Shown one piece after another: positions 23,545-35,374 of a stretch of 64,000 nucleotides of DNA. The notes beneath the pieces were generated by a model. It was not told the DNA's origin. It ran no database searches and worked only from the letters and a program-made list of their open reading frames with translations. How positions within the stretch are numbered: the first letter of the stretch is position 1; each line of letters begins with the position of its first letter. The stretch is from Coffea arabica (Eukaryota; Streptophyta; Magnoliopsida; Gentianales; Rubiaceae): the NCBI RefSeq assembly GCF_036785885.1, contig NC_092320.1, positions 24,305,557 through 24,369,556 on the forward strand, read 5' to 3'. A program made the position numbers and the translations under genes.

Positions 23545-24048
23545 TGTATGGTATCGATCTAGAGGGCAACTAACTCTAGTAGCTTAAGGTTGAAACAATG
23601 AAATAATAACAGAAGTAAAGCTGACTTGAATGAATTGTGAATAAAATTGTATTAAGAAATAAGCTCAGACATAGAATTGGTGGTTACAGTGAAGAGATGA
23701 ACAGAAATGCAGGAAAACTAGAGAAAAGGAAAGTAAAGAATGAGAGGAAAATCTCTCAAATCAATACACTAAATTCTGAATATTCTCTGCCCTTAACCAT
23801 ACAAAAAGCTCCTATATAAAGCCAACGATTGATAACTAACTTCCTATTGCTACAATCCTATTGGTCCACGTGTCCTGCTAATGTCAAAATTTGTTACACC
23901 GTTGCAATCACATTCTTTGAGTTGTTTTCCCAGTGAAAGCGTGACTTCACTTCCACGCCTTCCGTAGCTCCTCTTCACTTCATTCCACGTCTTCTCTTCT
24001 AGAACCATGCCTTCACATTTCCTGTAGCTTAAGTTCTGCTTCATGACA
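23545..24048 (-). repeat. Element A 3' LTR (504 bp)
   Basis: It starts TGTATGGTATCG and ends TTCATGACA, next to ATTGCCCCTCC (a purine tract on minus). On the minus strand TTTATATAGG near 23815 is a TATA-like promoter element. Confidence 0.9.
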
Positions 24049-24075
24049 ATTGCCCCTCCTTATACAATCTTGTCC

Positions 24076-27000
24076 TCAAGATTCAAACTCAGGGAATTCC
24101 CTTTCAATTCGTTCAGCATCTTCCCACGTAGCTTCAGCTGGTGTAGTATCCCACTAGTGAATGAGCCATTGCACAGCTGCAGCATTCTTCTTCCTGACAA
24201 TTCTTCGATCTAGTATAGCCACTGGTTCAACTCTAAGATGTCCCTTTTCGTCCACATTTGGCAGCTGGAGTACAGGAGTTGTATTGTTTCCCACATTCTT
24301 CTTTAACAAGTACACATGGAAGACAGGATGTATTTTGGATCCTTTGGGCAGCTTAAGCCTGTATGCTATCTTCCTTATCTTTTGTATCACTTGATAAGGT
24401 CCAAAATATTTGGCAGACAGCTTGGTGTTCCCCCTCAGCTCCACAGTAGTCTGTCTGTGAGGCTGCAACTTCAAGTACACCCAGTCTCCTACACTGAAGG
24501 TTCTCGCACTCCTCTTTTGGTCAGCATATAGTTTCATTCTGTCTTGAGCCTCTTGTAGATTCCTTTTAAGTAGCTCATCCAGTTTCTGCCTGTCCTTCAA
24601 ATGGTCTTCTACAGTGGCCACCTTGGGATGAGTGTAAGGTCCTAGTGCCAGTTGGGGAGAGGGTATTCCATATAGAGCTTCAAATGGACTCATTCGAATG
24701 GCAGTGTGGTAGGTGGTGTTACACTACCATTCCGCGAGAGAGAGCCAGCTCTTAGGCTCTAGGTGAGTCATACACCTCAGGTACATCTCTAGCACTTGAT
24801 TCACGGTCTCAGATTGGTCATCTGTTTGAGGGTGGTATGCAGTGGTTAGGTCCAATTTAGACCATAGCAGAGTGAACATCTCAGTCCACAATTGGCTAGT
24901 GAATACCTTGTCTCTATCAGAAAGCATGCTGAGAGGCAATCCATGTAGTTTACAGACTTGATCTAGGAATAACCTAGCCACTGTTGGTGCATTAAAGGGG
25001 TGTGATAAGCTGATAAAGTGAGTTGACTTGGTGAATCTGTCTACTACTACCATAATTGTGTCCTTCTTCTCAGATGTGGGTAGCCCCTCAATGAAGTCCA
25101 TGGTGACATGGCTCCAAGAGTATTGGGGAATAGGGAGTGGCTATAGGAGTCCTGGATAGGTTGTGTGCTCATCCTTGCACTTCCTACATGTATCACATTG
25201 CAGCACAGTACTCCTGATGTCCCTATACATGCCTGGCCCTGAGATAGTTGGCTTGTACTCCCGAGTGTTCTCCTAGCTGGGACTCATGTAGTGTAGCAAT
25301 AATCTTTCCTTCTTACTTCTCCTGCTGTGCCAACTACCATCCTGCCTTTGTACCTGAGCACTCCATCCTGATAAAGAGTAGTCTGGTGGACTACCAGGCG
25401 TGAGTAACAGCTGCCTGATCAGATTCTGCACCTCTTATCCCCTTGATAACTCTCTATGACTTTCTTCATCCATTCTGGAACAACACAAGTCAATTCAGTA
25501 CAGTCTCCTTCCTCCCTGCTTGCTCTTCTGGATAGAGCATCGGCAGCCACATTCTCTTTCCCCTTCCTGTATTGGATTTCATAGCTCAGTCCTAATAGCT
25601 TGGTGAGCTATTTCTGCTGAAGTGTTGTGGTGACTCTCTAGTCCAGGAGGTACTTAAGACTCTGATGATCAGTCTTAATGATGAAGTGATTCCTCTCCAA
25701 GTAGTGCCTCCATTTCTGACAGCAGTTACCAAGGCTAGAAATTCCTTCTCATAAATGGACATTCCCAAATTTTTGGGTCCCAAACTCTGGCTTAAGAATG
25801 CTATTGGCCTCCTGTTCTGCATTAACACTGCTCGAATACCTCCATAGCAAGCATCAGTCTCCACTTCAAAAGGCTTAGTGAAATCAGGTAAGGCCAGCAC
25901 AGGGGTGCTGCACATTGCAAACTTGAGTTTTTGAGAAGCCTCATCTGCTTCTGCACTCCAGTGAAATCCCTCCTTCTTCAGTAATATGGTGAGAGGTTTT
26001 GCAATCGTTCCATACCCCTTCACAAACTTCCTGTAATACCCTGTTAAGCCAAGGAACCCTTTAAGTTCTTTAATAGAGACTGGCTTGGGCTAGTTCATCA
26101 TACTCTCCACCTTCTTAGGATCTGCCATTACTCCTTTTTTTGAGATAATATGGCCAAGGTACTCCACCTTTGTCTGTGCAAAGGAACATTTACTTCTTTT
26201 GGCATACAACTGTTGCTCCTTCAGTATGTTCAGCACTTCTGCTACCTGCTGGATGTGTACTTCCAAGGAAAGGCTGTAGATCAATATGTCATCAAAGAAA
26301 ACCAAGACATATTTCCTCAACTGATCCCTGAAAATGTGATTCATGAGGCTCTGGAATGTTGCTGGAGCATTGGTCAGGCCAAAGGGCATGACCTTGAACT
26401 CATATAGTCCTTGGTGAGTCCCGAAGGCTGTCTTGTGTCTATCCTCTATCTTAACTCTGGTTTGATCGTAACTAGCCCTCAAGTCGATTTCGGTGAAATA
26501 TCTGGAGCCGTGCAGTTCATTTATCAGTGGCATAGGGAATTTGTCCTTTGGTGTAAGCTCATTAAGCTGTCTATAGTCCACACAAAACCTCCAGCTACCA
26601 TCCTTCTTCTTAACTAGCTGCACTGGAGATGCAAAAGGGCTATTGCTAGGTTGTATAATTCCCATCTGTAGTATCTCCTTCACCAACCTCTCTATCTCTG
26701 ATTTTTGTACGTAGGGGCATCTGTATGGCCTGATCTGGAATGGGGCAGCTCCTTCCTTCAATGGAATACTGTGGTCATGGCTCCTAATTGGAGGCATGCC
26801 TTGTGGCTCAGCAAATACTCCTTCAAATCTGCCTAGTAAATCTTTCATTTCTGCTGGTATCACTTCAGGGTCCTCACCTTCCTCCTCTACTACATATAGC
26901 TGGGCAGTTATCCCATATGCTTGTTTTCTCTTCCATTTGGCTAATTTACTTCCCTTGATGGCCCTAGGTTTTAGCTCACTGACTTCCCCCTTCAATTCCA

Positions 27001-27620
27001 CTGGTTGCCTTCCTTGCAGAAACCTCATGGAGAGTTGTCTGAAATCAAACTCAATAGGGCTATACCTAGCTAGCCAATCAACTCCCAAAACCATGTGACA
27101 GCTCCCCAGTTTTAATGTATTGAACTGATGTTGGAATTTATACCCCTGTACTTCCCACTGCAAAGTCCCATGCAACTGTCTAGATTCCAATTTTTCTCCA
27201 TTGGCAACCTTGACAATCAAGGGTGTCCCAATGGCATGTAGTTGTAAGTTCTCCACCAACTTTTCATCAACAAAACAATGAGTACTGCCACTATCTACCA
27301 GTATTATGATCTATCTCCCTGCTAGTCTACCCTTCAGTTTAAGAGTCTTATGTTCAGTTCCCCCTGCCAATGCATGGATAGACACTTCTATGTTTTCATT
27401 ACTCAACTCTCCCTCAGGACAGTCACAGAATTCTTCTGCATCGTTCCCTTGTTCCTCTTGAGTCCCCCCTATACCCACAGACTGATCCACCAGTATGTAA
27501 TTCATGTGAGCTTGTTTGCAAACATGTCCCAAGGTATATGGTTCATCACACTTAAAACACAACCCTTTTTCCCTCCTATAGCTAAGTTGAGATGGAGTGA
27601 TCCTTTTGAAATGATCTGTT
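24076..27620 (-). pseudogene. Element A zinc knuckle, protease and pol with chromodomain
   Basis: On minus, in order: a CCHC knuckle (CFKCDEPYTLGHVCK, about 27560), protease DSGST (about 27290), RT from about 26720 with YRQLNELT, FGLTNAPATFQ and the catalytic VFFDDILIYS (about 26290). A stop follows at 26090 (MMN*). RNase H comes next (25592-26023; ETDACYGG), then integrase with VVVDRFTKSTHF, SDRDKVFTS and HPQTD, then FEALYGIPSP. A C-terminal chromodomain ends at 24076 (VQWLIH ... ATWEDAE), with one stop inside it (24154). Several stops and frameshifts, mainly 25100-25600, make it inactive. The RT Asp pair is intact. Confidence 0.85.
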
Positions 27621-27673
27621 GTATGAGCTCCTGTTCTAATATTTTTATTGGGAATGGGTTCCGGCCTCTTATG

Positions 27674-28579
27674 TTAGAAGTTAGGCCACTTCATTTTAGT
27701 ATGTGGGGCAAAGTTCTGTATGTTAACAGGTGGGGTAGTGGATGAGGAAGAGTATTTTTGCATCAACGTCCCCTGTGTTTTTCTAATGGCTTCCAGGTTC
27801 TTCTCCTGCAGTTTAGCAGCTTCAATGGTGTCTGCTAAGGTAAGGGGTTTTGTCATCCTAACCATACTCACTATTTCCTCCTTTAAGCCACTGAGAAAAC
27901 ATGATTTATAATAAGAATCAAGTTGTCCAGGAAGGAATATCATTATCATGGATTTCGGCTGCTCAAACCTCTCCAGGTACTCAGCTACACTTCCAGTCTG
28001 CATCAGCTTGTTAAACACTTCTATGGCCTCTTCTGGATCTCCTTCTCCAAGCCTCTTGCACACTGCTACTGCAAGCTCCTTCCATGGAACCATTCCCCTC
28101 TCATGGTACATCCCATGGAACCAGATATCTGCCTTCTCCTTGAAATAGAGCTGAGATATGTCTGATTTCATCCCCTTTTCTACTCCGTGGATTTGGAAAT
28201 ACTTGTTTGCCCTCCTGACCCATTCTCTGGGGTTATCTCCATCAAATGAAGGGAAATCCATCTTTGGTAACTTGGCTCCCCATTTTCCCCCCATCCTCTC
28301 AGCCTTATTTGTGGTTGTGTCCATCCTTGGATCATTCCCAGAACTACCCCCTTCTACCTCCTTTCCCTTGTTATTCAATTTGGCCATGATCTGAGCTATC
28401 ATATTCATCATCCCTTCATACTTTTGGTCCAGACTCTTAATAGCTTTATCAGTACCTTCTTGTCGATGTTCTATGGCCCTCACTGCCTGTTCCAGTCCAT
28501 CACTCTTTTTGGCGAAGGTTCTCATAACACTCCCCAAGTCAGTAAGGTCCTTCCTGATGTCTTCCTGTGATTTAGTCAT
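27674..28579 (-). CDS. Element A gag
   Basis: A 301-codon Gag, open from Met at 28579. The N-terminal third is coiled-coil-like and charged. The retrotransposon gag domain (about 105-250) carries KMDFPSFDGDNPREWVRR, YFKEKADIWF and a conserved-looking helix to KLQEKNLEA. It forms the particle of the chromovirus. It is separated by a frame break from the zinc knuckle and protease at 27311-27562. Start choice: the first Met after the primer-binding site at about 28598-28609. Confidence 0.8.
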   Translation of the reverse strand: MTKSQEDIRKDLTDLGSVMRTFAKKSDGLEQAVRAIEHRQEGTDKAIKSLDQKYEGMMNMIAQIMAKLNNKGKEVEGGSSGNDPRMDTTTNKAERMGGKWGAKLPKMDFPSFDGDNPREWVRRANKYFQIHGVEKGMKSDISQLYFKEKADIWFHGMYHERGMVPWKELAVAVCKRLGEGDPEEAIEVFNKLMQTGSVAEYLERFEQPKSMIMIFLPGQLDSYYKSCFLSGLKEEIVSMVRMTKPLTLADTIEAAKLQEKNLEAIRKTQGTLMQKYSSSSTTPPVNIQNFAPHTKMKWPNF

Positions 28580-28610
28580 CCCAATGGCTCGTAGGTGGCT
28601 CTGTTACCAC

Positions 28611-28921
28611 TGTAATGGTATCGAACCAGAGGGCAACTAACTCTAGCAGCTTAATGTTGAAGCAATGGAATAATAACAGAAGTAAAGCTAACTTGAGTGA
28701 ATTGTGAATAAGATTGTATTAAGAAATAAGCTCAGATATAGAATTAGTGGTTACAGTGAAGAAGATGAATAGAAATGCAGGAAAACTAGAGAAAAGGAAA
28801 GTAAAGAATGAGAGGAAAATCTCTCAAATCAATACATTGAATTCTGAATATTCTCTGCCCTTAACCATACAAAAAGCTCCTATATAAAGCCAACGACTGA
28901 TAACTAACTTCCTATTGCTAC
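28611..28921 (-). repeat. Element A 5' LTR, first part (interrupted)
   Basis: Matches 23545-23860 closely, begins TGTAATGGTATCG, and is cut after ...CCTATTGCTAC where element B inserted. The remaining 199 bases are at 47461-47659. Immediately left on plus lies the primer-binding complement GGCTCTGTTACCAC. Confidence 0.93.
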
Positions 28922-29797
28922 TGTACGCGATAAAGTTTCAAATCTGTAAAAGACAAGAAAAATACACGACAAATGTGTGATATATAAATTTAAGAAAATA
29001 TGTGAGTACAATCTCTAGGGTTTTCTCGAACTTGTGGAGAGTTTCCCTCGATTCTCCTCCTCAAACACCAATCCAAGGGCTTCGCAGCTTGTTCTTGGAT
29101 CCACCACCGGTTCCTTCAAATCTTGATATGGAAGACTTGAAGGGTTTGGAAGATATTTGAAACTCAAGTCTTGATATATGGGAGACTTGAAGAGTTTGAA
29201 GACTTGGACCTCTCGTGGCTTGGAGCTTCAATGTTTGAGCGTATGAGATACCTCTGGATTTCTGTGTCCATGTTTTGGTTGACAGACCTCTATTTATAGT
29301 TGTAGCAAGAGGTAGAGGTTGAAGACCTGTGTACTACTTTACTTGTCTTGCAAGACGTGCAGTCATATTAGCACTGTACCAGTTAAATATTATCTCTTTA
29401 TTTTGTATTTATTAATAAAGAGATAATACTAATAACTAATTCCTTGATTGGCCAATCTTGTAGGAACACGTGACGTGGCGCCATTTGATTGGACAACCTA
29501 TCGCAGTATATAAGAAATATACCTGGATTAAACAACTCTAAGTATTAAAAAATAAGTACTTAGATATTTATCCAATAGGCATGTGATATGATATGATTTG
29601 GTTGGTGGAGATATCCCTGCAATTTGAATTTGGAACACCTCTCCTTGACACGTGGCAAAATATAATTGGCCATTTAATAACCAATTTTTCCAAGTGTACA
29701 TGACATACGGCAATACCCGACTAGATAGAAATAAGCCACAAAAATAATTTATTGACCAATGGTATTTTAAGAATTAATTAAAATTCCATTGTCTACA
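28922..29797 (-). repeat. Element B 3' LTR (876 bp)
   Basis: TGTACGCGATAAAG ... TTGTCTACA. On minus a TATA box (CTATAAATAG) is near 29290. A 15-bp perfect inverted repeat (29388-29402 and 29414-29428) lies about 100 bp upstream of it. Internal sequence on minus ends in CGATGGGGCATT, a weak purine tract. Confidence 0.93.
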
Positions 29798-31800
29798 AAT
29801 GCCCCATCGAAACTTGTTTGCGAATGCTGAAAATTGAAGTGGGATTTGAGTGAACGAGTTTCGACATTTTTTTTGAGAGCACGGTCGGAATTAATTTTCA
29901 AATGAGTCCATAAATAGACTGAACTTGGAGCTTTAGTGGTTTAGTGATCTTCAAATAAAGTTTAATGACTTAGTGGCCCCAAACTCCACGTCAAAAACCA
30001 CCAATGTATCCCTTAATGATCTCAATTTCCAATTAATTTCCAATGTGAAATACCACATATTAATCCCGAGGCCGGATTAATTCATGCCAAAGTCTCGTGT
30101 CTATTGTTGGAATAAAGCCCACTGATGGATTTACTTAAAGCTTTGCATGCCATGGCTTTTGAACCAATATAAGATTGTCATGTAAGGCATTTTAAGTCCC
30201 ACGGCCATAGTATTAAATGCATGCATCATCTGGTGGGGCCAACACTTTAAATTTCCAAGACCAGATGATATCTTTATATTAACCTGCCAAGTTCTCCTTT
30301 GCACCTGAGGATACACGCATGACAGCTCAAGGCTTGACCAGGATTCTTATCTCCGATAAGGTGCAAACTTTCAATTATAAAAGGAATTTGTATTCCTTCA
30401 TCCCTCAAAAATATGAGCTATATCAGTACTCGATTTTCCATGCAAGTGTCCATCTCATACTGTAGTTGACCCAGAGGACTTCATGTTGGACTTGAATTCT
30501 ATTTATTGGAGTTCTAATAAGCCAGTGTAATTCCCGCAGCCAAATCTTCCTGTGCGAACTAAAAGAATTATCTGACCTGCCCGCGACAAACTCTTATTAA
30601 TAGAGAAGTTAGGATTGAAGAAAACCCATGAACAGGCCATAACTCTACTTGTGTTTGGACTTGAATTCCTGTCAGTCTTCAGTGAGACCCCTGCTATAAA
30701 ATACGCAAGACTAAGGCCAAAATTGTGAAGCTTCGGTTATTGCTTGTCGCCGGTACTTTGTAGTTTACTCAACAAAGGTTGCCGCTGCTTTCTTTCTTCA
30801 CTGTTGCCGCTACTCGTTATCTACTAATTCGCCCCAATTTGTTGTCTTCCCGCAACAACTAGTCACCATTGTTGACTTGGAGCTACATACACTACACTTT
30901 GTATGCTCTTTCCTTTTTTTTTTCCCTGTTTTCGTGCAAGGTACCAAGCATCGCATGTATCTCTTTTTACTGGTTTCGAATGAAGCTTCTTACTGCGGGA
31001 AGTGATTACATTATGGCTGCCACTCGTGAATATTTAACATTTAGGTACCCAAGACCCCCCTTTTTTTCAGCACCTAGTCATTAAAAGGAACTTTCGGCAA
31101 TAGACTCTACACGTTTATTTTAATTCATCCTTGGTACTTGAAATTTGCACCTTACGCATGTTGCATTCTGAACCCGTAGGATAACATAGTCTTCTAGTCA
31201 TCTTGCAGCTTCGTTATTTTTTTTTACTTGCAATATTTAATTATCCCAAGAAGCTTTAGTCAATTGTGATGCTTGGAGCCTCACGGCCTTACCAAATAAA
31301 TTCTCAAAACATTATTTGAGAATGACGCTTGGGTCTTGGCTGGAAGGCTGAAATTGACCGAATGGAGATTGGTTCGAAATATTAATTGTGGTGCCTTTTT
31401 AAATATTATTCGAGATCATGTATGCCCTTTAAATATTATTTGAGAATGAAGATTAGCTCAAAATATTATTTTTGAGCTATTCCTTGGGGCTGAAAATTTA
31501 ATCTCAATTTTCGTACCATTTTTTTTTTGCTCATCTATTAGGATGATACCAAATATGATATTTGAGAAAAAAAAATTTCCTTCTTTTTGCTAGAACTCTA
31601 ATCTTAATTTTTTTCCTTTTTTTGCCCCAATCCATATCAATATCTCAACTTTACTAACTTGCTCTTTTGTAGACACCCCATCTCGTGCTTGAAAAGACGC
31701 TTGAAACAATTTCAGGGATTTGAAGAAAGCAACCAATTAGGTAATTCAATTACCAAAGTTTTGTAAGGATTTTACTTCGTCACCTAAGGTTTCAGCAATC
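29798..31800 (+). other. Element B 3' non-coding region, putative leader of the antisense ORF
   Basis: No coding frame. On plus a good TATA box (GCTATAAAATACGC, 30693-30706) lies 1.1 kb before the antisense ORF. A GTGCAAG|GTACCAAG donor-like site occurs at about 30941 and a TTTCAG acceptor-like site at 31796, so a spliced leader is possible. Between 31300 and 31475 the word AAATATTATTTGAG recurs about five times with variations. Confidence 0.4.
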
Positions 31801-33684
31801 ATGCAAATTAAGGACTACGCCACGCTATTACCATATATTTCATTGACGGACGAACGGGGTGGACCTCAATCAAAGAGCTTGTCACCACATGTTTATAAAC
31901 CAGCAATTGGGGCGCTCACCGAATCTTTTATACCTCTTGAAGGATGCTTTCATCTTGAAAATTGGACTAGCAAGTGGACTAAGGAAGTGGTGGCACCGTC
32001 GACTTTCTCCACTACGTCGAGGGAAGAAGAAGTGGTCGTGTTAAACTCGTCTCTTCATAATGGAGATCCGGAAATAGCCAAATTTACGCTTCCGTTCGTG
32101 GGATTCAATATTGACAAAACTACATGAAAAATTCCTTCATCCTTCTTCAGTGAGGCGTGCTTCACCTCTCATTATTGGGAGTGGGTTGAGGACATGCTTG
32201 GAAGATATAAAGACATACTCACACGCACTGGCATATTTAAAGCTGTCTACGCGTCGAGATACTCCTACGACCGCTGTGAAAATATCTTGCGAGCCTTCTT
32301 CAAATATTGGTGCCCCTCGACGAACACACTCCATACGCCCTTTGGGGAGTTGTCCATCACACTTTGGGACCTTTATCGACTTGGTGGCCTTTCGATCGAT
32401 GGCTCATTCTTCGATGAAGTTGTTTCTTCCGTGCAGGAGCTCCTCACTCGTGACAAAGAAGGGAAGCCACTTCTCCCTGAGAGTTGCAGGCACCTCTTTT
32501 CCGCTTACTACCATTTTTGGACGAATGACTATGGGGTATGGATGAAGGACTGGATTCGTTTCTGATTCAAAGGAGAGGCTAGGTATATGGCTCCTCCGAG
32601 TAGAGCGAACAGAAGGAAGACCACATCTAAACCAAAAATGACTTACAACCCTTTTGGAAGCGTGGAGCCTTACGACCTTGCCGATACGAATGACTCCAAT
32701 GTCCCTTTTGACACCCTGGGTATCCCAGAGTCTCTAAGAAAGGAAACCTATATTGCGGCATTCATAGCGCGTTGGATTTGCAAGTTCCTTTTGCTAAGCA
32801 AAAAGGTCGATTGTATTCGTCCAAGTGTCTTCAAGGTTGCATGCTTAATGGCCATAGGGAAAAGATTTTGTTTTGCAATTCCCATTCTTGCGAGCATATA
32901 TCATGGATTGAGGGAGATCGTCCACGCCCCTAACCTTGGAGAATGCGGGGTAACCTTTCCTATCCATTACGTCTATGCTTGGATTGGCCAATATTTCAAT
33001 GTATATTATGAAAACAATCAAGTGAGTAGCCACCACGCTCGCATGACAAGATTTAGTGGTGAGAAAATGGCAATATTTCATGGCCGATCAGAAGTTGAGG
33101 AAATCTTCAAAGAAGTGAATCCTTTGATGCTTCCCAAATTGTGTTGGACTGAGAATGAAGAGAAGGTGTTGATCGACGATGAGTCCTTATCATCAAGACT
33201 TACGAGCTACTTCATTAGTCAACGCTCTTGCCATTTAACTCTACGTAAGGACAATACTTTCATCATTGAGAAATATAATCCTTGCAGGTTTAGCAGACAA
33301 TTCGATTTTTGTCAGGACATTCCCAACAACTTGAAAGAGATCACTCATACTTATACTTTGGGTGAGGCTATTCAACTATGGGATTCTTCAGTTCGCACGT
33401 AGACGCGATCTCGGATGACTATACCCATGCACAGAAAGCATCCATTGATCACAAAAGACTATGATGCCTGGTGGTCGACTCGGTCAAATAGTGTCTCTTC
33501 AACTCCCTTTAAACTCACCGTTAAAATCCCTCAGCAATCATCGAAAAAGGGTAAGGTTACCTCCGCCAACGAGTCAGTGCATCCTAATGGAATTATAGAG
33601 ATTGTAACGGGTCTTACTTCATCCACCTTGCAGAAGAACAAAATCATTAGCAGTCCCTCGAAAAAATATTGTCACAAAAAATAA
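31801..33684 (+). pseudogene. antisense plant-mobile-domain (PMD) ORF in element B
   Basis: One continuous plus-strand frame of about 628 codons, interrupted only by three in-phase stops (TGA 32125, TGA 32563, TAG 33400). The N-terminal part has a PMD pattern: WVEDMLGRY, FFKYWCPSTNTLHTPFGE, LWDLYRLGGLSIDG. This corresponds to the plant-mobile/aminotransferase-like domain seen in MAIN-type proteins and in several transposons. The C-terminal part has IPESLRKETYIAAFIARWIC and a hydrophobic CLMAIGKRFCFAIP segment typical of the same family. It runs antisense to the element's pol. Extra antisense ORFs are known in Tat-lineage elements. Two of the three stops could be single C-to-T changes. Function is unknown. 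Confidence 0.75.
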
Positions 33685-33727
33685 GTCTTCGAAGGACTCT
33701 CGACAGGCCATCAAAAAGGCGTAACCA

Positions 33728-34057
33728 GTGATTCCAACAAAGAAAACGTCACCTAAAGTTTCAAAATCCTTATCAGTGACTCGTACAGAAGGAGATGTCA
33801 AAATTGAAACGACGGACGATTGTGATTCTATCGAGGCTATAGAAAAGGAAGGGACTCAAGTTCAGGGCATCGGATCTACCCAAGGAGGAGCCCATTCGTT
33901 GGCGAGCGGTAGTAGTAGTCAAGACCGTCATTGGAACAGATCAAAGAAGATGACATCTTCTGATTTGGAGGAGGTTTCCTTTACACCACCGTCGGTTGGA
34001 GTGTCGCCACTTAAAATAATCATCTCTCCATTTTCTTCCTTTCTTTTTTTTTTGTAA
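33728..34057 (+). pseudogene. Ser/Thr-rich linker frame after the PMD ORF
   Basis: A 109-codon frame in a different phase, low complexity (TKKTSPKVSKS, acidic, then GSSSQDRHW). It ends in a pyrimidine run and TTTTCAG (34070-34075) that looks like a splice acceptor, so its real end may be earlier. It probably links the PMD part to the coiled-coil part of one antisense protein. No homology recognised. Confidence 0.4.
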
Positions 34058-34478
34058 AATTTTTTTTTCTTTTCAGCCCCCATTCCTTGAATTCCGCCAA
34101 GAAGGTATTGGTAACAACTCATCACCCAAATTTGAAGCTGATGATATAATTTCAAACAACAAAAGTGACGAAATATCTATCAGTACCCCAAAACAATTTG
34201 CCCCCAGTGGAGATACCTTGTCAATGAATAAGAAGGAGCTGACTAGTTCACACGAAACCCGAAAAAGACCTAAGGTAGTGCTAGTTTCAGAATTTCATGG
34301 CCAAAAGTTGATCCAGGCACATTGAAGAAAGTACTTGCAGAGTTTGTGGATGGATTTTCACAGATAGATTCTTGACACTCCAATTGAGCAGATCTCTTCT
34401 TTAAAAGAGTGTGCAGAGAAAATCATTACAGAAATCACAAGAACGGATCCCACCAATGGTCTCCCTTTAAAAGACCAC

Positions 34479-34919
34479 TTGATGGAATTGTTTGCCGAGA
34501 CGGAGGCGTATGATGTTCTGGCATCTTCATCATGGGAAAGGATGAGCAAAGAAACACATGCAGAACTCCTTTCCAAAGCGACCGTCCAACTCGAGAGAGT
34601 TAAGGCAAATGAAGAAGAACTAACTTGTCATTTGCAAAGTCTTGAAGAAAAATTGCAGTCCATTGAAGGCAGGAAGAAGGTTCTGCAACAGGAACACATC
34701 AATTTGGAGAAACAAAGCCTGGAAATCAGCTTAACTATCGATCAAAAGCATGAGATTTTCAAAGAGATCCAGACCGAAATAACTCAAGCGCACGATGAGC
34801 TATCTTCCATTGAAAATATTAGTATCTTGACTGATAACGCTGTGAAGGAACTTGAAAACATGAAATCTGCATTTGAATCATATGAAGTAGCTGTAGTGGA
34901 ATACAAATTTGATATTTAA
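34479..34919 (+). pseudogene. coiled-coil C-terminal frame of the antisense ORF
   Basis: A 146-codon frame, almost wholly helical with heptad-like Leu/Ile spacing (LERVKANEEELTCHLQSLEE, then QKHEIFKEIQTEI). PMD proteins of transposons often end in such a coiled coil, so this is inferred to be the tail of the antisense protein. The piece from 34080 to 34478 has no long frame. 34920-35374 is AT-rich with runs of T and no gene; it separates the antisense ORF from the convergent pol end. Confidence 0.45.
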
Positions 34920-35374
34920 GCTTTCCACCATGTTCTTCTTTTTCCTGAATTTTTTAATCATTTTTTTCTTCAGGTAATGATTTTTTTTTTGAATAATAAA
35001 ATACTTTTCATTTCTTATCTCTTATTTTTTTTAAAAGAAAAGAACTTTTAAATTTAGCATTTTATCTCAAAGAAAAAAAAAAGAAGTTCTTCTCTTTTTC
35101 TTTTTTTTTTTTTTGCAAGGAAAGTAGATTTGGTTTAGGAGGTGTAATTGAATTTAGAAGTTACCCTCTAAACTGCCTACGTATCCCCGGAGGGAATCAA
35201 GTCACACGTAGTTCCTGTTGTTCACATTTTAACCGCATGCGGGTCAAGAGTATCTATTTGTTTACCACCTTAAATTTGGTGGAGTGTTTTAGCAGTTTAA
35301 CCACATACTACACTATTAGTGGTTGCCATCCACAGTTTTAGCTCATGCGGACCAGGAGCATCACGCGGTTCCGA

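Larger units (their letters stand above)
23545..28920 (-). mobile_element. Element A: chromovirus (Ty3-gypsy), main part
   Basis: A minus-strand chromovirus. Its 3' LTR is 23545-24048. Its 5' LTR begins at 28611 on plus and is split at 28921 by element B, resuming at 47461-47659. The flanks carry the same 5 bases, TGGAC, at 23540-23544 and 47660-47664, proving the split copy is one insertion. Gag, protease, RT, RNase H, integrase and chromodomain occur in the usual order. A primer-binding site (TGGTAACAGAGCC on minus) abuts the 5' LTR and a purine tract abuts the 3' LTR. By length without the insert (about 5.6 kb) and short LTRs it resembles the Reina group, which is tentative. The two LTRs differ at roughly 5% of positions. 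Confidence 0.92.
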
